Source: Falsiroseomonas algicola (GTDB taxonomy: Bacteria > Pseudomonadota > Alphaproteobacteria > Acetobacterales > Acetobacteraceae). From it: DNA of 64,000 bases. The DNA lies in assembly GCF_011040385.1 (NCBI RefSeq), contig NZ_JAAIKB010000004.1, positions 398,353-462,352 of the forward strand, read 5' to 3'. Position numbers and translations under genes: made by a program. Below are positions 8,049 to 18,429 of this stretch, one piece after another. The notes under the pieces were generated by a model. It saw only the letters and a list, made by a program, of their open reading frames with translations. It searched no databases and was not told the DNA's origin. Every line of letters begins with the position of its first letter. Position 1 is the stretch's first letter.

Positions 8049-9236
8049 ATGCGCGATAAGGGCGAATATCTCTTCACGTCTGAAAGCGTTTCCGAAGGCC
8101 ACCCCGACAAGGTGGCGGACCGCATCTCGGACACCGTGCTCGACGCCTACCTCTCGGCCGATCCCTATTCCCGCGTGGCCTGCGAGACGCTCTGCACCAC
8201 CAACCGCGTGGTGCTGGCCGGCGAGACCCGCGGCCCCGGCAGCGTGACGCCGGAGCTGCTGATCCACCTGGCCCGCATGGCGATCCATGACATCGGCTAT
8301 GAGCAGGACGGCTTCCACTGGAAGAACGCCCAGATCGAGTGCCACCTGCATGCCCAGTCCGCGCATATCGCGCAGGGCGTCGACGCCGCCGGCAACAAGG
8401 ACGAAGGCGCCGGCGACCAGGGCATCATGTTCGGCTATGCCTGCCGCGAGACGCCGGAGCTGATGCCCGCGCCGCTCTACTACGCGCACCTGATCCTGCG
8501 CCGCGTGAGCGAGCTGCGCCGCGCCGGCGACGTCTCCGTCAAGGGCCTGCTGCCGGACGCCAAGTCCCAGGTCACGCTGCGCTACGTCGATGGCAAGCCG
8601 GTGGGCGCCACCTCCATCGTCGTCTCCACGCAGCATGAGGAGCAGCTGGACCAGGCCGAGATCAAGCGCATCCTGCGCCCGATCGTGGAGTCCAGCCTGC
8701 CGAAGGGCTGGATGTGCCCGGACAACGAGTTCTACGTGAACCCGACCGGCACCTTCGTCATCGGCGGGCCGGACGGCGACTGCGGCCTGACGGGCCGCAA
8801 GATCATCGTGGACACCTATGGCGGCGCGGCGCCCCATGGCGGCGGCGCCTTCTCGGGCAAGGACCCGACCAAGGTCGACCGTTCCGCCGCCTATGCCGCG
8901 CGCTACGTGGCGAAGAACGTCGTGGCCTCCGGCCTCGCGGATCGCTGCACCATCCAGGTCTCCTACGCCATCGGCGTCTCCAAGCCGCTCTCGGTCTATT
9001 TCGACCTTCACGGCACGGGCAAGGACGTGGATGAGGCGAAGCTGGCCAAGGTGATCGACGGCATGGTGAACCTCTCCCCGCGCGGGATCCGGGAGCACCT
9101 GCACCTGAACCGCCCGATCTACGTGCCGACCTCCGCCTATGGCCATTTCGGCCGCACGCCGGATGCGGAGAAGGGCACCTTCACCTGGGAGAAGACGGAC
9201 CTCGCCGACGAGATCCGCCGCGCCTTCGGCCGCTGA
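8049..9236 (+). CDS. metK: S-adenosylmethionine synthase
   Basis: 395 residues. It makes S-adenosylmethionine from ATP and methionine, supplying the methylase encoded next. Signatures visible: [20 protein letters not shown] at the N-terminus (catalytic His), [12 protein letters not shown] in the middle, and [25 protein letters not shown] in the C-terminal third. The start is the ATG giving [14 protein letters not shown] strong terminator separates it from trmB. Confidence 0.97.
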   Translation: MRDKGEYLFTSESVSEGHPDKVADRISDTVLDAYLSADPYSRVACETLCTTNRVVLAGETRGPGSVTPELLIHLARMAIHDIGYEQDGFHWKNAQIECHLHAQSAHIAQGVDAAGNKDEGAGDQGIMFGYACRETPELMPAPLYYAHLILRRVSELRRAGDVSVKGLLPDAKSQVTLRYVDGKPVGATSIVVSTQHEEQLDQAEIKRILRPIVESSLPKGWMCPDNEFYVNPTGTFVIGGPDGDCGLTGRKIIVDTYGGAAPHGGGAFSGKDPTKVDRSAAYAARYVAKNVVASGLADRCTIQVSYAIGVSKPLSVYFDLHGTGKDVDEAKLAKVIDGMVNLSPRGIREHLHLNRPIYVPTSAYGHFGRTPDAEKGTFTWEKTDLADEIRRAFGR

Positions 9237-9256
9237 TTCCAGGCCTTGCTTGACTT

Positions 9257-9291
9257 GGGGGCGGTGGGCGCAGGCCCGCCGCCCCCTTTTT
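9257..9291 (+). terminator. Rho-independent terminator after metK
   Basis: GGGGGCGG.GGGC pairs with GCCC.CCGCCCCC (one T-G pair) around the loop GCAG, followed by TTTTT. Classic intrinsic terminator 21 bases past the metK stop. Confidence 0.9.
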
Positions 9292-9307
9292 CGTTCAGGA
9301 ACCACCG

Positions 9308-10021
9308 ATGACCGCCGACCGTCCGCCGCTTGCCGAGGGCGTGCCCGACCGCCTCTATGGCCGCCGCCGCGGCCACCCGCTGCGGCCGCGCCAGCAGCGC
9401 CTGCTGGACGTGACCCTGCCGCGGCTGCGCCTCTCCCCCGACCAGGCGCGGGACCCGCTCTCGGCCTTCGGCATGCCGGGCGCGAAGCTCTGGCTGGAAG
9501 TGGGCTTCGGCGGCGGCGAGCACGCGCTGGAACAGGTCGCGGCGCATCCGGAGGTCGCCTACATCGCCTCCGAGGTGTTCGAGAACGGCCTCTGCTCCCT
9601 GCTGACGCGCCTGGTGGCGGAGGGGGAGGAGGGCACGGGCGCGCTGCCCGCCAATCTCCGCCTCTGGCCGACCGATGCCCGGCACCTGGTGCAGGCGCTG
9701 CCGGAGGGCTGCCTCGACCGGCTGATGCTGATGTTCCCGGACCCCTGGCCGAAGTCCCGCCACGCCAAGCGCCGCTTCGTGCATCCGGAACTGCTGACCC
9801 TCGTCGCCCGCGCGCTGCGGCCGGGCGGCGAATGGCGTATCGCCAGCGACGACCCGACCTACCAGGCCTGGGTGGAGGAGGTTTTCGCCGGCACCAGCCT
9901 CTTCACCCAGGCCGAGCGCCATGCGGCAGAGCGCCCCGCCGGCTGGCCGGGGACGCGGTACGAGGCCAAGGCAAGGCGGGAAGGCCGGCAGCCGATCTGG
10001 TGGATTTTCCGCAAGGTCTGA
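9308..10021 (+). CDS. trmB: tRNA (guanine-N7-)-methyltransferase
   Basis: 237 residues. It methylates G46 of tRNA using S-adenosylmethionine. The SAM-binding loop is WLEVGFGGGEHALEQ near residue 65. The family hallmark MFPDPWPKSRHAKRRFV lies around 142-158. Start at the ATG directly after the metK terminator. Reading past that terminator, or a promoter inside the 70-base gap, must drive it. Confidence 0.95.
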   Translation: MTADRPPLAEGVPDRLYGRRRGHPLRPRQQRLLDVTLPRLRLSPDQARDPLSAFGMPGAKLWLEVGFGGGEHALEQVAAHPEVAYIASEVFENGLCSLLTRLVAEGEEGTGALPANLRLWPTDARHLVQALPEGCLDRLMLMFPDPWPKSRHAKRRFVHPELLTLVARALRPGGEWRIASDDPTYQAWVEEVFAGTSLFTQAERHAAERPAGWPGTRYEAKARREGRQPIWWIFRKV

Positions 10022-10057
10022 TCGCGCGTCCCGCGCCAGATCGCGATTGTGTGATTG

Positions 10058-10063
10058 TATAAT
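10058..10063 (+). promoter_or_regulatory. Consensus TATAAT -10 box
   Basis: A perfect TATAAT inside an unusually AT-rich patch (GTGATTGTATAATTCACG), 41 bases before the next ATG. The -35 region (around 10035-10040) is poor. Confidence 0.5.
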
Positions 10064-10103
10064 TCACGCTATCGTGAGGCCCTCGCCATTCGGGGCCCCT
10101 GCC

Positions 10104-10589
10104 ATGTTGCCGCCGCCCGCCAATGATCTTCGCCCGCGCCGCCTGCGCCGCCCGGAGGATTTCGCCGGTGAGCGCGGCGGTTATGCCCCCTGGTGCGGCC
10201 CGACCGCCGTCGCGACCGCCGCGGGCCTCGACTATGCCAGCGCCTGCGACCTGCTGGCCCGGGTGGCGCCGGATCGCTACCCGCCGGGGCGGGAGGTGGT
10301 GACGGCCTGGTGGCGCGACCTGGTCGGCGCGCTGGACCTCGCCGGCGTGACTGCCGAGCCCCATCCGGTCGAGGGCCGCAAGACGCTCACCCGCGCGGTG
10401 CGGGAGGGCCTGCCCGAGGGCTGGTGGCTGGCCCGCGTCACCGGGCATTTCTGCCTGGTGGAAGTCGCCCGCGGCGGCGCGAGGGTCTTCGACAACCGCC
10501 TGCATGGGGAGAAGCTCTCCCCCCGCGCCCATGGCCGCCGCCGCGTGACGCATCTGGCCCGGGTGCCGACGCCGCCCGGCGCGGAGTAG
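10104..10589 (+). CDS. Papain-like/C39-like cysteine peptidase-fold protein
   Basis: 161 residues from the ATG at 10104. WCGPTAVATAAG places a candidate catalytic Cys31 at the head of a helix. GHFCLVEV supplies His115 and VFDN supplies Asp130/Asn131, the Cys-His-Asn/Asp layout of C39-like and other papain-fold enzymes. There is no signal peptide and no transporter gene nearby. It could be a toxin, a prophage remnant or a housekeeping peptidase. Activity is inferred from motif spacing only. Confidence 0.5.
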   Translation: MLPPPANDLRPRRLRRPEDFAGERGGYAPWCGPTAVATAAGLDYASACDLLARVAPDRYPPGREVVTAWWRDLVGALDLAGVTAEPHPVEGRKTLTRAVREGLPEGWWLARVTGHFCLVEVARGGARVFDNRLHGEKLSPRAHGRRRVTHLARVPTPPGAE

Positions 10590-10765
10590 CGCGCGCCCGC
10601 CCGCCGATGGTTCCGATACGGCATCGGATGTCGTAGGGAGTCGTCAGCAGACAGGGGCGGAGGGTGCATGTCTCGGCTGATGGCGATGGTGATCCTGGCC
10701 GACAGGGCCGCCCGCATCCCAGCGCTCCAATGGGCGGTCGAGGCTGCCACGCCGGGGAACGCCAC

Positions 10766-11539
10766 ATGAGCATCGCCAAAGACGCCTATGAGGAATTGTG
10801 CCGCGCCCGTGACGCCCTCGATGCCGGGCCCGATGAGGGGGAGGAGCGCGGCGAATTGTTCCGCCGGTACCTCAAGACCCGGATCACGCAGTACAATCGC
10901 GCAGAGAGCGTGCGTCCGGTCATTGATCCGGTCCCAGCGATGAACCGCCGTTTCTTCGTCATGCAGCGAAGGGTGACGTCGCAGGTCGTATTCGCACCGG
11001 GCGAGGCCTCCCCAGCTTACGACGCCGGGGATGGCAGAGGGTGGGAGCCCATGCGGTCCCGCCCGGCCCCCCGCTTGATGTTGGGCCCCGGGCTCTCCTT
11101 TCGTCGCATGACCACGGTGCTCGATTGCCCGTGCTATTACGGCACCCACATCCTGCCCCGCTCGCTGCTGGACATCTGGCTGCGCTTCGATGCCGCAGCC
11201 CTGGACGTCCTGCCCATTCATCTCGAAGGCCGCCGCAAGCAACCGGCACCGCAGGACTATTTCTACGTCGACATCATCCGCCGCCTCCCGGCCTTTGACC
11301 TGGATGCCATGGGTGTCTTCCTGTTCCGTCAGCCGAAGCCGTATGCCAACAGCGTCGAAATCTTCCCCACACCCCGCGCCTTCGCACTCCGGGACGATCT
11401 GCCGGTTGACGGCGTGCATTTGTTCCGCGACGCGAACTGGCGAGAGACCTACTTCGTCTCCACGCAGCTTCACCAAGCCTGCCTTGACGCAGGCTTCACC
11501 GACCTTCCGCTCGCAGCGCCGGAAGCGCCAGAGCGGTGA
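10766..11539 (+). CDS. Imm11-family (DUF1629-like) putative immunity protein
   Basis: 257 residues from the ATG at 10766. The C-terminal half follows the Imm11 pattern: IWLRFDAAALDVLPI, YFYVDIIRRLPAFDLD, VHLFRDANWRETYFVSTQL, then ACLDAGFTDLPL at the end. Imm11 proteins usually neutralise toxins of polymorphic toxin systems, where they sit beside the toxin gene. No toxin is next to it here. The gene and both flanks are lower in GC than the surroundings, which suggests acquisition by transfer. Confidence 0.6.
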   Translation: MSIAKDAYEELCRARDALDAGPDEGEERGELFRRYLKTRITQYNRAESVRPVIDPVPAMNRRFFVMQRRVTSQVVFAPGEASPAYDAGDGRGWEPMRSRPAPRLMLGPGLSFRRMTTVLDCPCYYGTHILPRSLLDIWLRFDAAALDVLPIHLEGRRKQPAPQDYFYVDIIRRLPAFDLDAMGVFLFRQPKPYANSVEIFPTPRAFALRDDLPVDGVHLFRDANWRETYFVSTQLHQACLDAGFTDLPLAAPEAPER

Positions 11540-11619
11540 TGGCCCGTGACAAATCGGACACTGGCCCACCTCGGCCGCGTCATCGGCCGGATGCGCTGAT
11601 GGCCCGCTGCACGCCCAGC

Positions 11620-11648
11620 TTGCAGCCGCCACGGCCCAGGTCTATATG
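11620..11648 (+). promoter_or_regulatory. Candidate sigma-70 promoter of the rimP-nusA-infB operon
   Basis: TTGCAG, 17-base spacer, TATATG. Both boxes are good for this high-GC genome and the pair sits directly upstream of the leader hairpin. Confidence 0.6.
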
Positions 11649-11682
11649 ACATCCGAGAGATCGCTTTCCGACGAGACCGGGA

Positions 11683-11710
11683 GGTGGCCCCGAAACGGGC
11701 CGCCTTTTTT
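11683..11710 (+). terminator. Leader hairpin with T-run upstream of rimP (terminator or attenuator)
   Basis: GGTGGCCC pairs with GGGCCGCC (one T-G pair) around CGAAAC, followed by TTTTTT. It lies between the candidate promoter and rimP, so it would terminate or attenuate the operon transcript rather than end an upstream gene. NusA, encoded in the operon, affects such hairpins, which makes feedback plausible (inference). Confidence 0.7.
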
Positions 11711-11756
11711 GTTGGCCGCTTCCTGTGGCCCCGGGCGCGTCGGCCTGGAACGCGCA

Positions 11757-12344
11757 ATGGACGAAGACCTTCCGCATCATGAGGGCCTGGAGGCCCGCAT
11801 CGCCACGGCGATCCTGCCGACGCTGGGTCAGCTCGGCTACGAACTCGTGCGGGTGCAGGTCAGCGGCAAGGAACGGCCGGTGGTGCAGATCATGGCCGAC
11901 CGGGCCGACCAGGCACCCTTCACCGTCGATGACTGCGAGACCATCAGCCATTCCGTCGGCGCCGTGCTGGACGTGGAAGACCCGATCAAGGGCGAATGGA
12001 TGCTGGAGGTGTCCTCCGCCGGCATCGACCGCCCGCTGACCCGCGCCAAGGACTGGAACCGCTTCGCCGGCCACCTGGCGACCGTCGAGCTGGTCGTGCC
12101 GCAGGATGGCCGCAAGCGCTTCCGCGGCCTGGCGCTGGGTGCGGATGCGGAGACGGCGCGGCTGCGGCTGGAGGATGGCACGCAGCTCGACCTGCCGCGC
12201 GGCAATATCCGCCGCGCCAAGCTGGTGCTGACCGATGAGTTGATTGCGGCGACCACCGTGCCGGCCGAGGATGCCGAGCCGGAGGCCGTCGAGGAAAAGG
12301 CCGAAGGGGCGCCCCCCCGCGGCCGCAAACCCAAGAGGAACTGA
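11757..12344 (+). CDS. rimP: Ribosome maturation factor RimP
   Basis: 195 residues from the ATG that begins [10 protein letters not shown]; a longer frame upstream is the leader. RimP assists assembly of the 30S subunit. Family motifs: [26 protein letters not shown], and the strongly conserved [18 protein letters not shown]. The C-terminus is an acidic then basic tail. First gene of the operon, 4 bases ahead of nusA. Confidence 0.95.
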   Translation: MDEDLPHHEGLEARIATAILPTLGQLGYELVRVQVSGKERPVVQIMADRADQAPFTVDDCETISHSVGAVLDVEDPIKGEWMLEVSSAGIDRPLTRAKDWNRFAGHLATVELVVPQDGRKRFRGLALGADAETARLRLEDGTQLDLPRGNIRRAKLVLTDELIAATTVPAEDAEPEAVEEKAEGAPPRGRKPKRN

Positions 12345-12348
12345 CGCC

Positions 12349-13998
12349 ATGGCGATGGATGTCGCGATCGCGCGCCCGGAACTCCTGCAGGTGGCCGATG
12401 CGGTCGCGCGGGAGAAGATGATCGAGCGGGACGAGGTGCTCGAGGCGATGGAGCAGGCCATCCAGAAGGCCGGCCGCGCCAAATACGGGCATGAGAAGGA
12501 CATCCGCGCCACCATCGACCGCAAGAGCGGGGAGGTCCGCCTCTCCCGCTGGACGGAGGTGGTGGAAGCCGAGCCCGTGGAGAACGAGGCGACGCAGCTC
12601 TCCTTCCGCATCGCCCAGAAGATCAAGCCCGGCATCCAGATCGGCGAATTCATCGTCGATCCGCTGCCGCCGATCGATTTCGGCCGCATCGCCGCCCAGA
12701 CCGCCAAGCAGGTCATCGTGCAGCGCGTCCGTGAGGTCGAGCGCAGCAAGCAGTACCACGAGTACAAGGACCGCGTCGGCGAGATCATCAACGGCGTCGT
12801 CAAGCGGACCGAATACGGGAACCTGATGGTCGATCTCGGCCGCGCGGAGGCCCTGCTGCGCCGCGACGAGACCATCCCGCGCGAAGCCTTCCGCAACGGC
12901 GACCGCGTGCGCGCCTACATCTACGACGTGCGGGAGGAACCGCGCGGCCCGCAGATCTTCCTCAGCCGCACCCATCCGGGTTTCCTCGCGAAGCTTTTCG
13001 CGCAGGAAGTGCCGGAAATCTATGACGGCATCATCGAGATCAAGGCGGTGGCGCGCGACCCCGGTTCCCGCGCCAAGATGGCCGTGATCTCCCGCGACAG
13101 CTCCATCGACCCCGTCGGCGCCTGCGTCGGCATGCGCGGATCGCGCGTGCAGGCGGTGGTGCAGGAACTGCAGGGCGAGAAGATCGACATCATCCCCTGG
13201 TCGCAGGACCAGGCGACCTTCATCGTCAACGCCCTCGCCCCCGCCGAGGTCACCAAGGTGGTGCTGGACGACGATGCGCGGCGCGTGGAAGTCGTGGTGC
13301 CGGACGACCAGCTCAGCCTGGCCATCGGCCGCCGCGGCCAGAACGTCCGCCTGGCCTCCCAGCTGACGCGCTATGACGTGGACATCCTGACGGAGGCCGA
13401 GGAATCCGAGCGCCGGCAGGAGGATTTCCGCAAGCGCTCCGGCCTCTTCGTCGAGGGCCTGGACGTCGATGACGTCATCGCCGGCCTGCTGGTGACCGAG
13501 GGCTTCGGCTCCATCGAGGACATCATCAACGTCGATGACGAGGAACTCGCGGGGATCGAAGGCTTCGACGAGAATGTCGCGGCCGAGTTGAAGCGCCGCG
13601 CGCAGGCCTTCCTCGACAAGCGCGACCTTGAACTGGACGAGAAGCGTCGCGAGATGGGGGTGGAGGACGCGGTCGCCGAGGTCGGCGGCTTCTCCCCCGC
13701 CATGCTGGTGGCGCTGGGCGAGAAGGGCGTGAAGTCGCTCGACGACCTGGCCGACCTGGCAGGCGACGAGCTGATCGAGATCCTGGGCACGGATGCGGTG
13801 GACGAGGATACGGCCAATGCCGTGATCCTGGCCGCCCGCCAGTCCGCTGGCTGGTTCGGCGACGAGGATGTGGTCGGCGCCATGGCGGCGCAGGCGGAAG
13901 CCGAGGGGGCTGACGCCGAGGCGGATGCCGAAGGCGCCGAGGAAGGTGCCGAAGAAGGCGCCGCGGATGAGGAGCAGGGCGACGAGCGCAACGCCTGA
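12349..13998 (+). CDS. nusA: Transcription termination/antitermination protein NusA
   Basis: 549 residues from the ATG giving [14 protein letters not shown]. Domains in order: N-terminal RNA-polymerase-binding domain (1-130), S1 (about 140-205), two KH domains (about 210-350, including [18 protein letters not shown] and [15 protein letters not shown]), then two helix-hairpin-helix repeats (about 360-500) and a very acidic Glu/Ala tail. NusA controls pausing, termination and antitermination. It overlaps the next gene by 32 bases. Confidence 0.96.
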   Translation: MAMDVAIARPELLQVADAVAREKMIERDEVLEAMEQAIQKAGRAKYGHEKDIRATIDRKSGEVRLSRWTEVVEAEPVENEATQLSFRIAQKIKPGIQIGEFIVDPLPPIDFGRIAAQTAKQVIVQRVREVERSKQYHEYKDRVGEIINGVVKRTEYGNLMVDLGRAEALLRRDETIPREAFRNGDRVRAYIYDVREEPRGPQIFLSRTHPGFLAKLFAQEVPEIYDGIIEIKAVARDPGSRAKMAVISRDSSIDPVGACVGMRGSRVQAVVQELQGEKIDIIPWSQDQATFIVNALAPAEVTKVVLDDDARRVEVVVPDDQLSLAIGRRGQNVRLASQLTRYDVDILTEAEESERRQEDFRKRSGLFVEGLDVDDVIAGLLVTEGFGSIEDIINVDDEELAGIEGFDENVAAELKRRAQAFLDKRDLELDEKRREMGVEDAVAEVGGFSPAMLVALGEKGVKSLDDLADLAGDELIEILGTDAVDEDTANAVILAARQSAGWFGDEDVVGAMAAQAEAEGADAEADAEGAEEGAEEGAADEEQGDERNA

Positions 13999-14743
13999 CA
14001 CGACGCCGCAGCCGATCGAGGACGCGGCGCCGGCTCGGCTGATCGAGGATCAGCCCGCCCTGGCGGCGACCGAACCCGGCGAGGACGGGGCGGATGACGC
14101 GGAGGAGCCCGAGAAGGGCCCGCTGCGCCGCTGCCTCGTGACGCGGGAGCGGTTGCCGAAGGAAGCGATGCTGCGCTTCGTGCTGTCGCCGGACCGGCTT
14201 GTCGTCTGCGACCTCGCGGGACGGCTGCCGGGCCGGGGAATGTGGTTGAGCGCGAAGGCCGATGTGATAGAACGGGCCGCGACCCGTGGGGCCTTCGCCA
14301 AGGCCGCGCGTGGTTCGGTGCACGTGCCCCCCGACCTTCGCGCGCGGATCGAGGACGGCCTTCGGGGGCGCGTCCGCGACCTCATCGGCTTCGCCCGTCG
14401 CGCCGGGCAGGCCGTCAGCGGCTGGCAGGCGGCGCGGGAGATGTTGCAGGCCGGCAATGCCGGCCTGGTGGTCCAGGCTTCCGATGGCAGCCTGGCGGAA
14501 CGTGAGAGGCTCGTCGGCTTGCGGCGGGTCGCCTCGGTGGCGCCGCTGAACGCGGCGGAGCTGGGGGCGCTGTTCGGGCGGGACCGGGCGGTGCATGTTG
14601 TGATTGCGCCAGGGAAGCTGGCGGACGGGATCGCGGCGGAAGCCGCACGGCTCGTGGGCGTTGCCGCCGCGGGGCCAAGACAGGGGGACGCGCCGGGCGC
14701 GCCGCCCGAGGCAACACCCCCCCCGGCCAAGGCCGGGGACTGA
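13967..14743 (+). CDS. YlxR (DUF448)/L7Ae fusion RNA-binding protein
   Basis: 258 residues starting inside the end of nusA. An acidic leader is followed by the YlxR domain (RRCLVTRERLPKEAMLRFV and GRLPGRGMWLS) and then a ribosomal L7Ae-like domain (GFARRAGQAVSGW onward). The fused arrangement between nusA and infB is typical of alphaproteobacteria; in other bacteria the two parts are separate genes. The proteins bind RNA. The start is uncertain because of the overlap. Confidence 0.85.
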   Translation: MRSRATSATPDTTPQPIEDAAPARLIEDQPALAATEPGEDGADDAEEPEKGPLRRCLVTRERLPKEAMLRFVLSPDRLVVCDLAGRLPGRGMWLSAKADVIERAATRGAFAKAARGSVHVPPDLRARIEDGLRGRVRDLIGFARRAGQAVSGWQAAREMLQAGNAGLVVQASDGSLAERERLVGLRRVASVAPLNAAELGALFGRDRAVHVVIAPGKLADGIAAEAARLVGVAAAGPRQGDAPGAPPEATPPPAKAGD

Positions 14744-14833
14744 ATACCGCGTCCCGGGTTGCCGGGGCGGGGACCGACTTCACCCGCGCTTGCGCGGACT
14801 GCACAGGGTGCCGCGTTCAACACGCGGCGAGAC

Positions 14834-17800
14834 ATGACGGACGAGAGATCGGGTTCGGATCGGCGGATGAGCGACCAGAACGACCAGGATGCGGCAAAGG
14901 GCCGGCTTTCCCTACGGCCCGGCGGCCGCCTGGAGCTGGGCAAGACGGTGGACGCTGGCAGCGTGCGCCAGTCCTTCAGCCATGGCCGCAGCAAGGTGGT
15001 GCAGGTGGAGGTGCTGAAGAAGCGCGCCCCCACCGCACCCGTGGCCCCGGCCAAGCCGGGTGCGACGCCAGCGGCGGCCGCGCCGGCCGGCGCCCAGCCC
15101 GGCGGGCCTCGCCCCGCCGTGGGCGGGCCGCCGCGCACCGGCAATGCCACGCCGGCGGGCAAGCCGCCCGCCGCGGCCGGCCGCCCGCTGACGCAGGCGG
15201 AAGTCGCCATGCGCCAGCGCGTGCTGGAGGAGCAGCGCCGCGTCGAGGCGCAGCGCCAGCGGGAGGAGCGGGAGCGCCAGGCGCTCCAGCTGCGCTCCGC
15301 CGCCGAGGAAGCGGCCCGCCGCGCCGAGGAGGAGCGTCGCCGCGCCGAGGATGAGGAGCGCCTGGCCGCCGAGGAGGCGCGCCGCGCCGCCGAGGAAGCG
15401 CGCCGTGCGCCGCCGCCCGCCCCGGTCGAGGAAAGCGCGCCCGTGGCCGCCGCCCCGCAGGCGCCGGCCCCGGCACCGGCCCAGCCCGTGGCTCCCCCCC
15501 GCCCGCAGGCCCCGCCCGCGCCGATGGCGCGCCGGCCGGAGCCCTCCGGCCCCGCGCCCCGCCGCGATGGCCCGCCGCCCCGCCAGGGTGATGGCCCGTC
15601 CCGCGACGGCGGCCCGCGCCCGGGTTTCGGCGCTCGCCCCGGCTATGGCGACCGCGCCGGTGGCCCGCCGCGCCCGATGGCGCCGCCGCTGCGCACCGGC
15701 CGCCCCGGCCCGGTGCCGACCTCCATCGGCCCGCGCCGCCCGGCCGGCCCGCCCGGCGCCCCGCCGAACGTGCCGCCCAACGTGCCGCCGCCGGATGCGC
15801 CCGCCGCCAAGCTGACGCTGAAGGCGCGCTCGCCGCGGGAGGATGACGAGGAATCGCGCCCCGTCCGCCGCCCCGGCATGGTCGGCCCGCCCGGCGCCAA
15901 GAAGCCCGTCGCGCCGCCGCCGAAGAAGACCCTCGCACCGTCCGACCGGCGCCGCGAAGGCCGCATCGACGTCAATGCGGCGATCGAGGGCGAGGATGAG
16001 CGCACGCGCTCCATCGCCTCCGTCCGCCGCGCCCGTGAGCGTGAGCGGCGGCAGCAGGAACTGGCGCGCCTGCGCTCCGGCGCCGAGCGCGTGGTCCGCG
16101 ACGTGGTGGTGCCGGAAACCATCACCGTGCAGGAACTGGCGAACCGCATGGCCGCGCGTGGCGGCGAGGTGGTGAAGGCCCTGTTCCGCATGGGCGTGAT
16201 GGCGACGCTGACGCAGTCCATCGACGCCGACACGGCGGAGCTGATCGTCCAGGAATTCGGCCACCGCGTGAAGCGCGTGGCGGAAGGCGATGTCGAGATC
16301 GGCATCGAGGGCGACGAGGACACGGATGTCGACCTGGAGCCGCGCGCGCCGGTCGTCACCATCATGGGCCATGTCGACCACGGCAAGACCAGCCTGCTGG
16401 ACGCGCTGCGCCGCGCCGATGTGGCGGCGCACGAGGCCGGCGGCATCACCCAGCATATCGGCGCCTACCAGGTGACGATCCCGACCGGCGAGAAGGTGAC
16501 CTTCATCGACACGCCGGGCCACGCGGCCTTCACCGCCATGCGCGCCCGCGGCGCCAGCGTGACCGACATGGTCGTGCTGGTCGTGGCGGCGGATGACGGC
16601 GTGATGCCGCAGACGATCGAGGCGATCAGCCACGCCAAGGCGGCCGACGTGCCGATCATCGTGGCCATCAACAAGATCGACAAGCCGGGCGTGCGCCCCG
16701 AGCGCGTGAAGCAGGAACTGCTGCAGCACGAGATCGTGGTGGAAAGCCTGGGCGGCGAGACGCAGGAGATCGAGGTCTCCGCCACGCAGAAGCTCAACCT
16801 CGACAAGCTGCTCGAGGCCATCACGCTGCAGGCGGAAATCCTGGACCTGCGCGCCAATCCGGACCGCGCGGCCGAAGGCACCGTGATCGAAAGCCGCCTC
16901 GACCGCGGCCGCGGTCCGGTGGCGACCGTGCTGGTCCAGAAGGGTACGCTGAAGACGGGCGACATCGTCGTGGCCGGCGCCGAATGGGGCCGGGTGCGCG
17001 CGATGCTGGACGACAAGGCACGCCAGGTGAAGGAAGCCGGCCCATCCCTGCCGGTCGAGATCCTGGGCCTCTCGGGCGTCCCCACCGCCGGCGAGAACTT
17101 CGTCGCGGTGAAGGACGAGACGCAGGCGCGCGAGATCTCCGAATTCCGCACGCGCAAGCTGCGGGAGAAGCAGGTGGCGGCGATCAGCGCCGGCCGCGGC
17201 AGCCTGACCGACATGCTGGCGCGCATCCAGGCGGGGCAGCAGAAGGAAGTGGCCGTCGTCTGCAAGGCGGACGTGCAGGGCAGCGCGGAAGCCATCGGCG
17301 TCACCCTCGGCAAGCTCGGCAACGACGAGGTGCGGGTCCGTGTCCTGCACAGCGCCGTCGGCCAGATCACCGAGAGCGACATCCAGCTCGCCAAGGCTTC
17401 CAACGCCGTCATCGTCGCCTTCAACGTCCGCGCCACCACCCAGGCGCGGGAGATGGCGCAGCGCGACGGCGTCGAGATCCGCTACTACTCCATCATCTAC
17501 GAGGTGGCGGACGACATCGAGGAGCTGGTGCGCGGCAAGCTGGCGCCGGTGCAGCGGGAGAAGTTCCTGGGCTACGCCCAGATCCTGCAGGTCTTCGAGG
17601 TCAAGCGCATCGGCAACGTGGCGGGCTGCCGCGTAACCGAAGGCGTGGTCAAGCGCGGCTGCGGCGTCCGCCTGCTGCGCGACGGCACTGTCATCCACCA
17701 GGGCGAGCTCAGCACGCTGCGCCGCTTCAAGGATGACGTGAAGGAAGTGACCAACGGCTACGAATGCGGCATGTCCTTCGTGAACTACAACGACATCCGC

Positions 17801-17854
17801 GTCGGCGACCAGATCGAGTGCTACGAGACCGAGACGGTCGCCGGCACGCTCTGA
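14834..17854 (+). CDS. infB: Translation initiation factor IF-2
   Basis: 1006 residues from the ATG at 14834; an in-frame ATG at 14867 ([12 protein letters not shown]) is an equally good candidate. The N-terminus carries the alphaproteobacterial block [20 protein letters not shown], then a long Ala/Glu/Arg coiled coil and a Pro/Gly/Arg-rich stretch (about 130-370). GTPase motifs: GHVDHGKTS at about 512, DTPGHAAF and NKID. The C-terminus binds initiator tRNA. Long antisense frames over it are composition artefacts. Confidence 0.96.
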   Translation: MTDERSGSDRRMSDQNDQDAAKGRLSLRPGGRLELGKTVDAGSVRQSFSHGRSKVVQVEVLKKRAPTAPVAPAKPGATPAAAAPAGAQPGGPRPAVGGPPRTGNATPAGKPPAAAGRPLTQAEVAMRQRVLEEQRRVEAQRQREERERQALQLRSAAEEAARRAEEERRRAEDEERLAAEEARRAAEEARRAPPPAPVEESAPVAAAPQAPAPAPAQPVAPPRPQAPPAPMARRPEPSGPAPRRDGPPPRQGDGPSRDGGPRPGFGARPGYGDRAGGPPRPMAPPLRTGRPGPVPTSIGPRRPAGPPGAPPNVPPNVPPPDAPAAKLTLKARSPREDDEESRPVRRPGMVGPPGAKKPVAPPPKKTLAPSDRRREGRIDVNAAIEGEDERTRSIASVRRARERERRQQELARLRSGAERVVRDVVVPETITVQELANRMAARGGEVVKALFRMGVMATLTQSIDADTAELIVQEFGHRVKRVAEGDVEIGIEGDEDTDVDLEPRAPVVTIMGHVDHGKTSLLDALRRADVAAHEAGGITQHIGAYQVTIPTGEKVTFIDTPGHAAFTAMRARGASVTDMVVLVVAADDGVMPQTIEAISHAKAADVPIIVAINKIDKPGVRPERVKQELLQHEIVVESLGGETQEIEVSATQKLNLDKLLEAITLQAEILDLRANPDRAAEGTVIESRLDRGRGPVATVLVQKGTLKTGDIVVAGAEWGRVRAMLDDKARQVKEAGPSLPVEILGLSGVPTAGENFVAVKDETQAREISEFRTRKLREKQVAAISAGRGSLTDMLARIQAGQQKEVAVVCKADVQGSAEAIGVTLGKLGNDEVRVRVLHSAVGQITESDIQLAKASNAVIVAFNVRATTQAREMAQRDGVEIRYYSIIYEVADDIEELVRGKLAPVQREKFLGYAQILQVFEVKRIGNVAGCRVTEGVVKRGCGVRLLRDGTVIHQGELSTLRRFKDDVKEVTNGYECGMSFVNYNDIRVGDQIECYETETVAGTL

Positions 17855-17875
17855 CGCCCTAACGGCTCGGCAGCA

Positions 17876-17906
17876 GGGGGCGCGGCGGAGACGCCGCGCC
17901 CCCTTT
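17876..17906 (+). terminator. Rho-independent terminator after infB
   Basis: A perfect 12-bp stem (GGGGGCGCGGCG with CGCCGCGCCCCC) with loop GAGA, then TTT only. The short T-run suggests partial read-through into rbfA. Confidence 0.75.
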
Positions 17907-17940
17907 GCGTTGGCCGAGACTTCTTGAAGGAATGACCAGC

Positions 17941-18429
17941 ATGGCCCGCCGATCCGGGAATGCACCGCCCACCGAGGCGCGGCGCGAGAGCCGCCCCTCC
18001 CCCCGCCGCGAGGGCCCGCAGGGCCCCTCCCAGCGCCAGCTCCGCGTGGCGGAGGAGGTGCGCCACGCGCTCGCCGCCGTCTTCGCGCGGGAGGAATTCC
18101 GCGACCCGGACCTGCACGGGCTGCATGTGACGGTGACGGAGGTCCGCGCCTCCCCCGACCTCAAGCACATGACGGCCTTCGTCAGCGGGCTCGGCAAGGA
18201 TTTGACGCCGGCGCAGTTCGCCGGCCTCAGGCGCGTCTCGCCCTTCCTCCGCACCCAGGTCAGCCGCGCGGTGCGGCTGAAATTCGCCCCCGACCTGCAT
18301 TTCCAGCCGGACACCGCGCTCGACTACGCCATGCACATCAGCAAGGTCATGCAGCGGCCGGAGGTGCAGCAGGATCTGCAGCCGAAGCCCGCCACGACCC
18401 CCGAACGCCAGGACGACGACGCAACGTGA
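17941..18429 (+). CDS. rbfA: 30S ribosome-binding factor RbfA
   Basis: 162 residues. The ATG at 17941 is chosen because AAGGA lies 9 bases upstream; the ATG at 17932 abuts that sequence. RbfA binds 16S rRNA late in 30S maturation. Family features: QLRVAEEVRHALAAVF, DLHGLHVTVTEVRASPDLKHMTAFV, and FAPDLHFQPDTALDYAMHI. Basic N-terminal tail and acidic end. Overlaps truB by 4 bases. Confidence 0.94.
   Translation: MARRSGNAPPTEARRESRPSPRREGPQGPSQRQLRVAEEVRHALAAVFAREEFRDPDLHGLHVTVTEVRASPDLKHMTAFVSGLGKDLTPAQFAGLRRVSPFLRTQVSRAVRLKFAPDLHFQPDTALDYAMHISKVMQRPEVQQDLQPKPATTPERQDDDAT

Noticed and set aside
14912..17965. A 1017-codon open frame antisense to infB
   Set aside because: Its composition (His/Ala/Arg/Gly-rich) is the mirror of a high-GC gene with third-position bias, and it has no recognisable domain.
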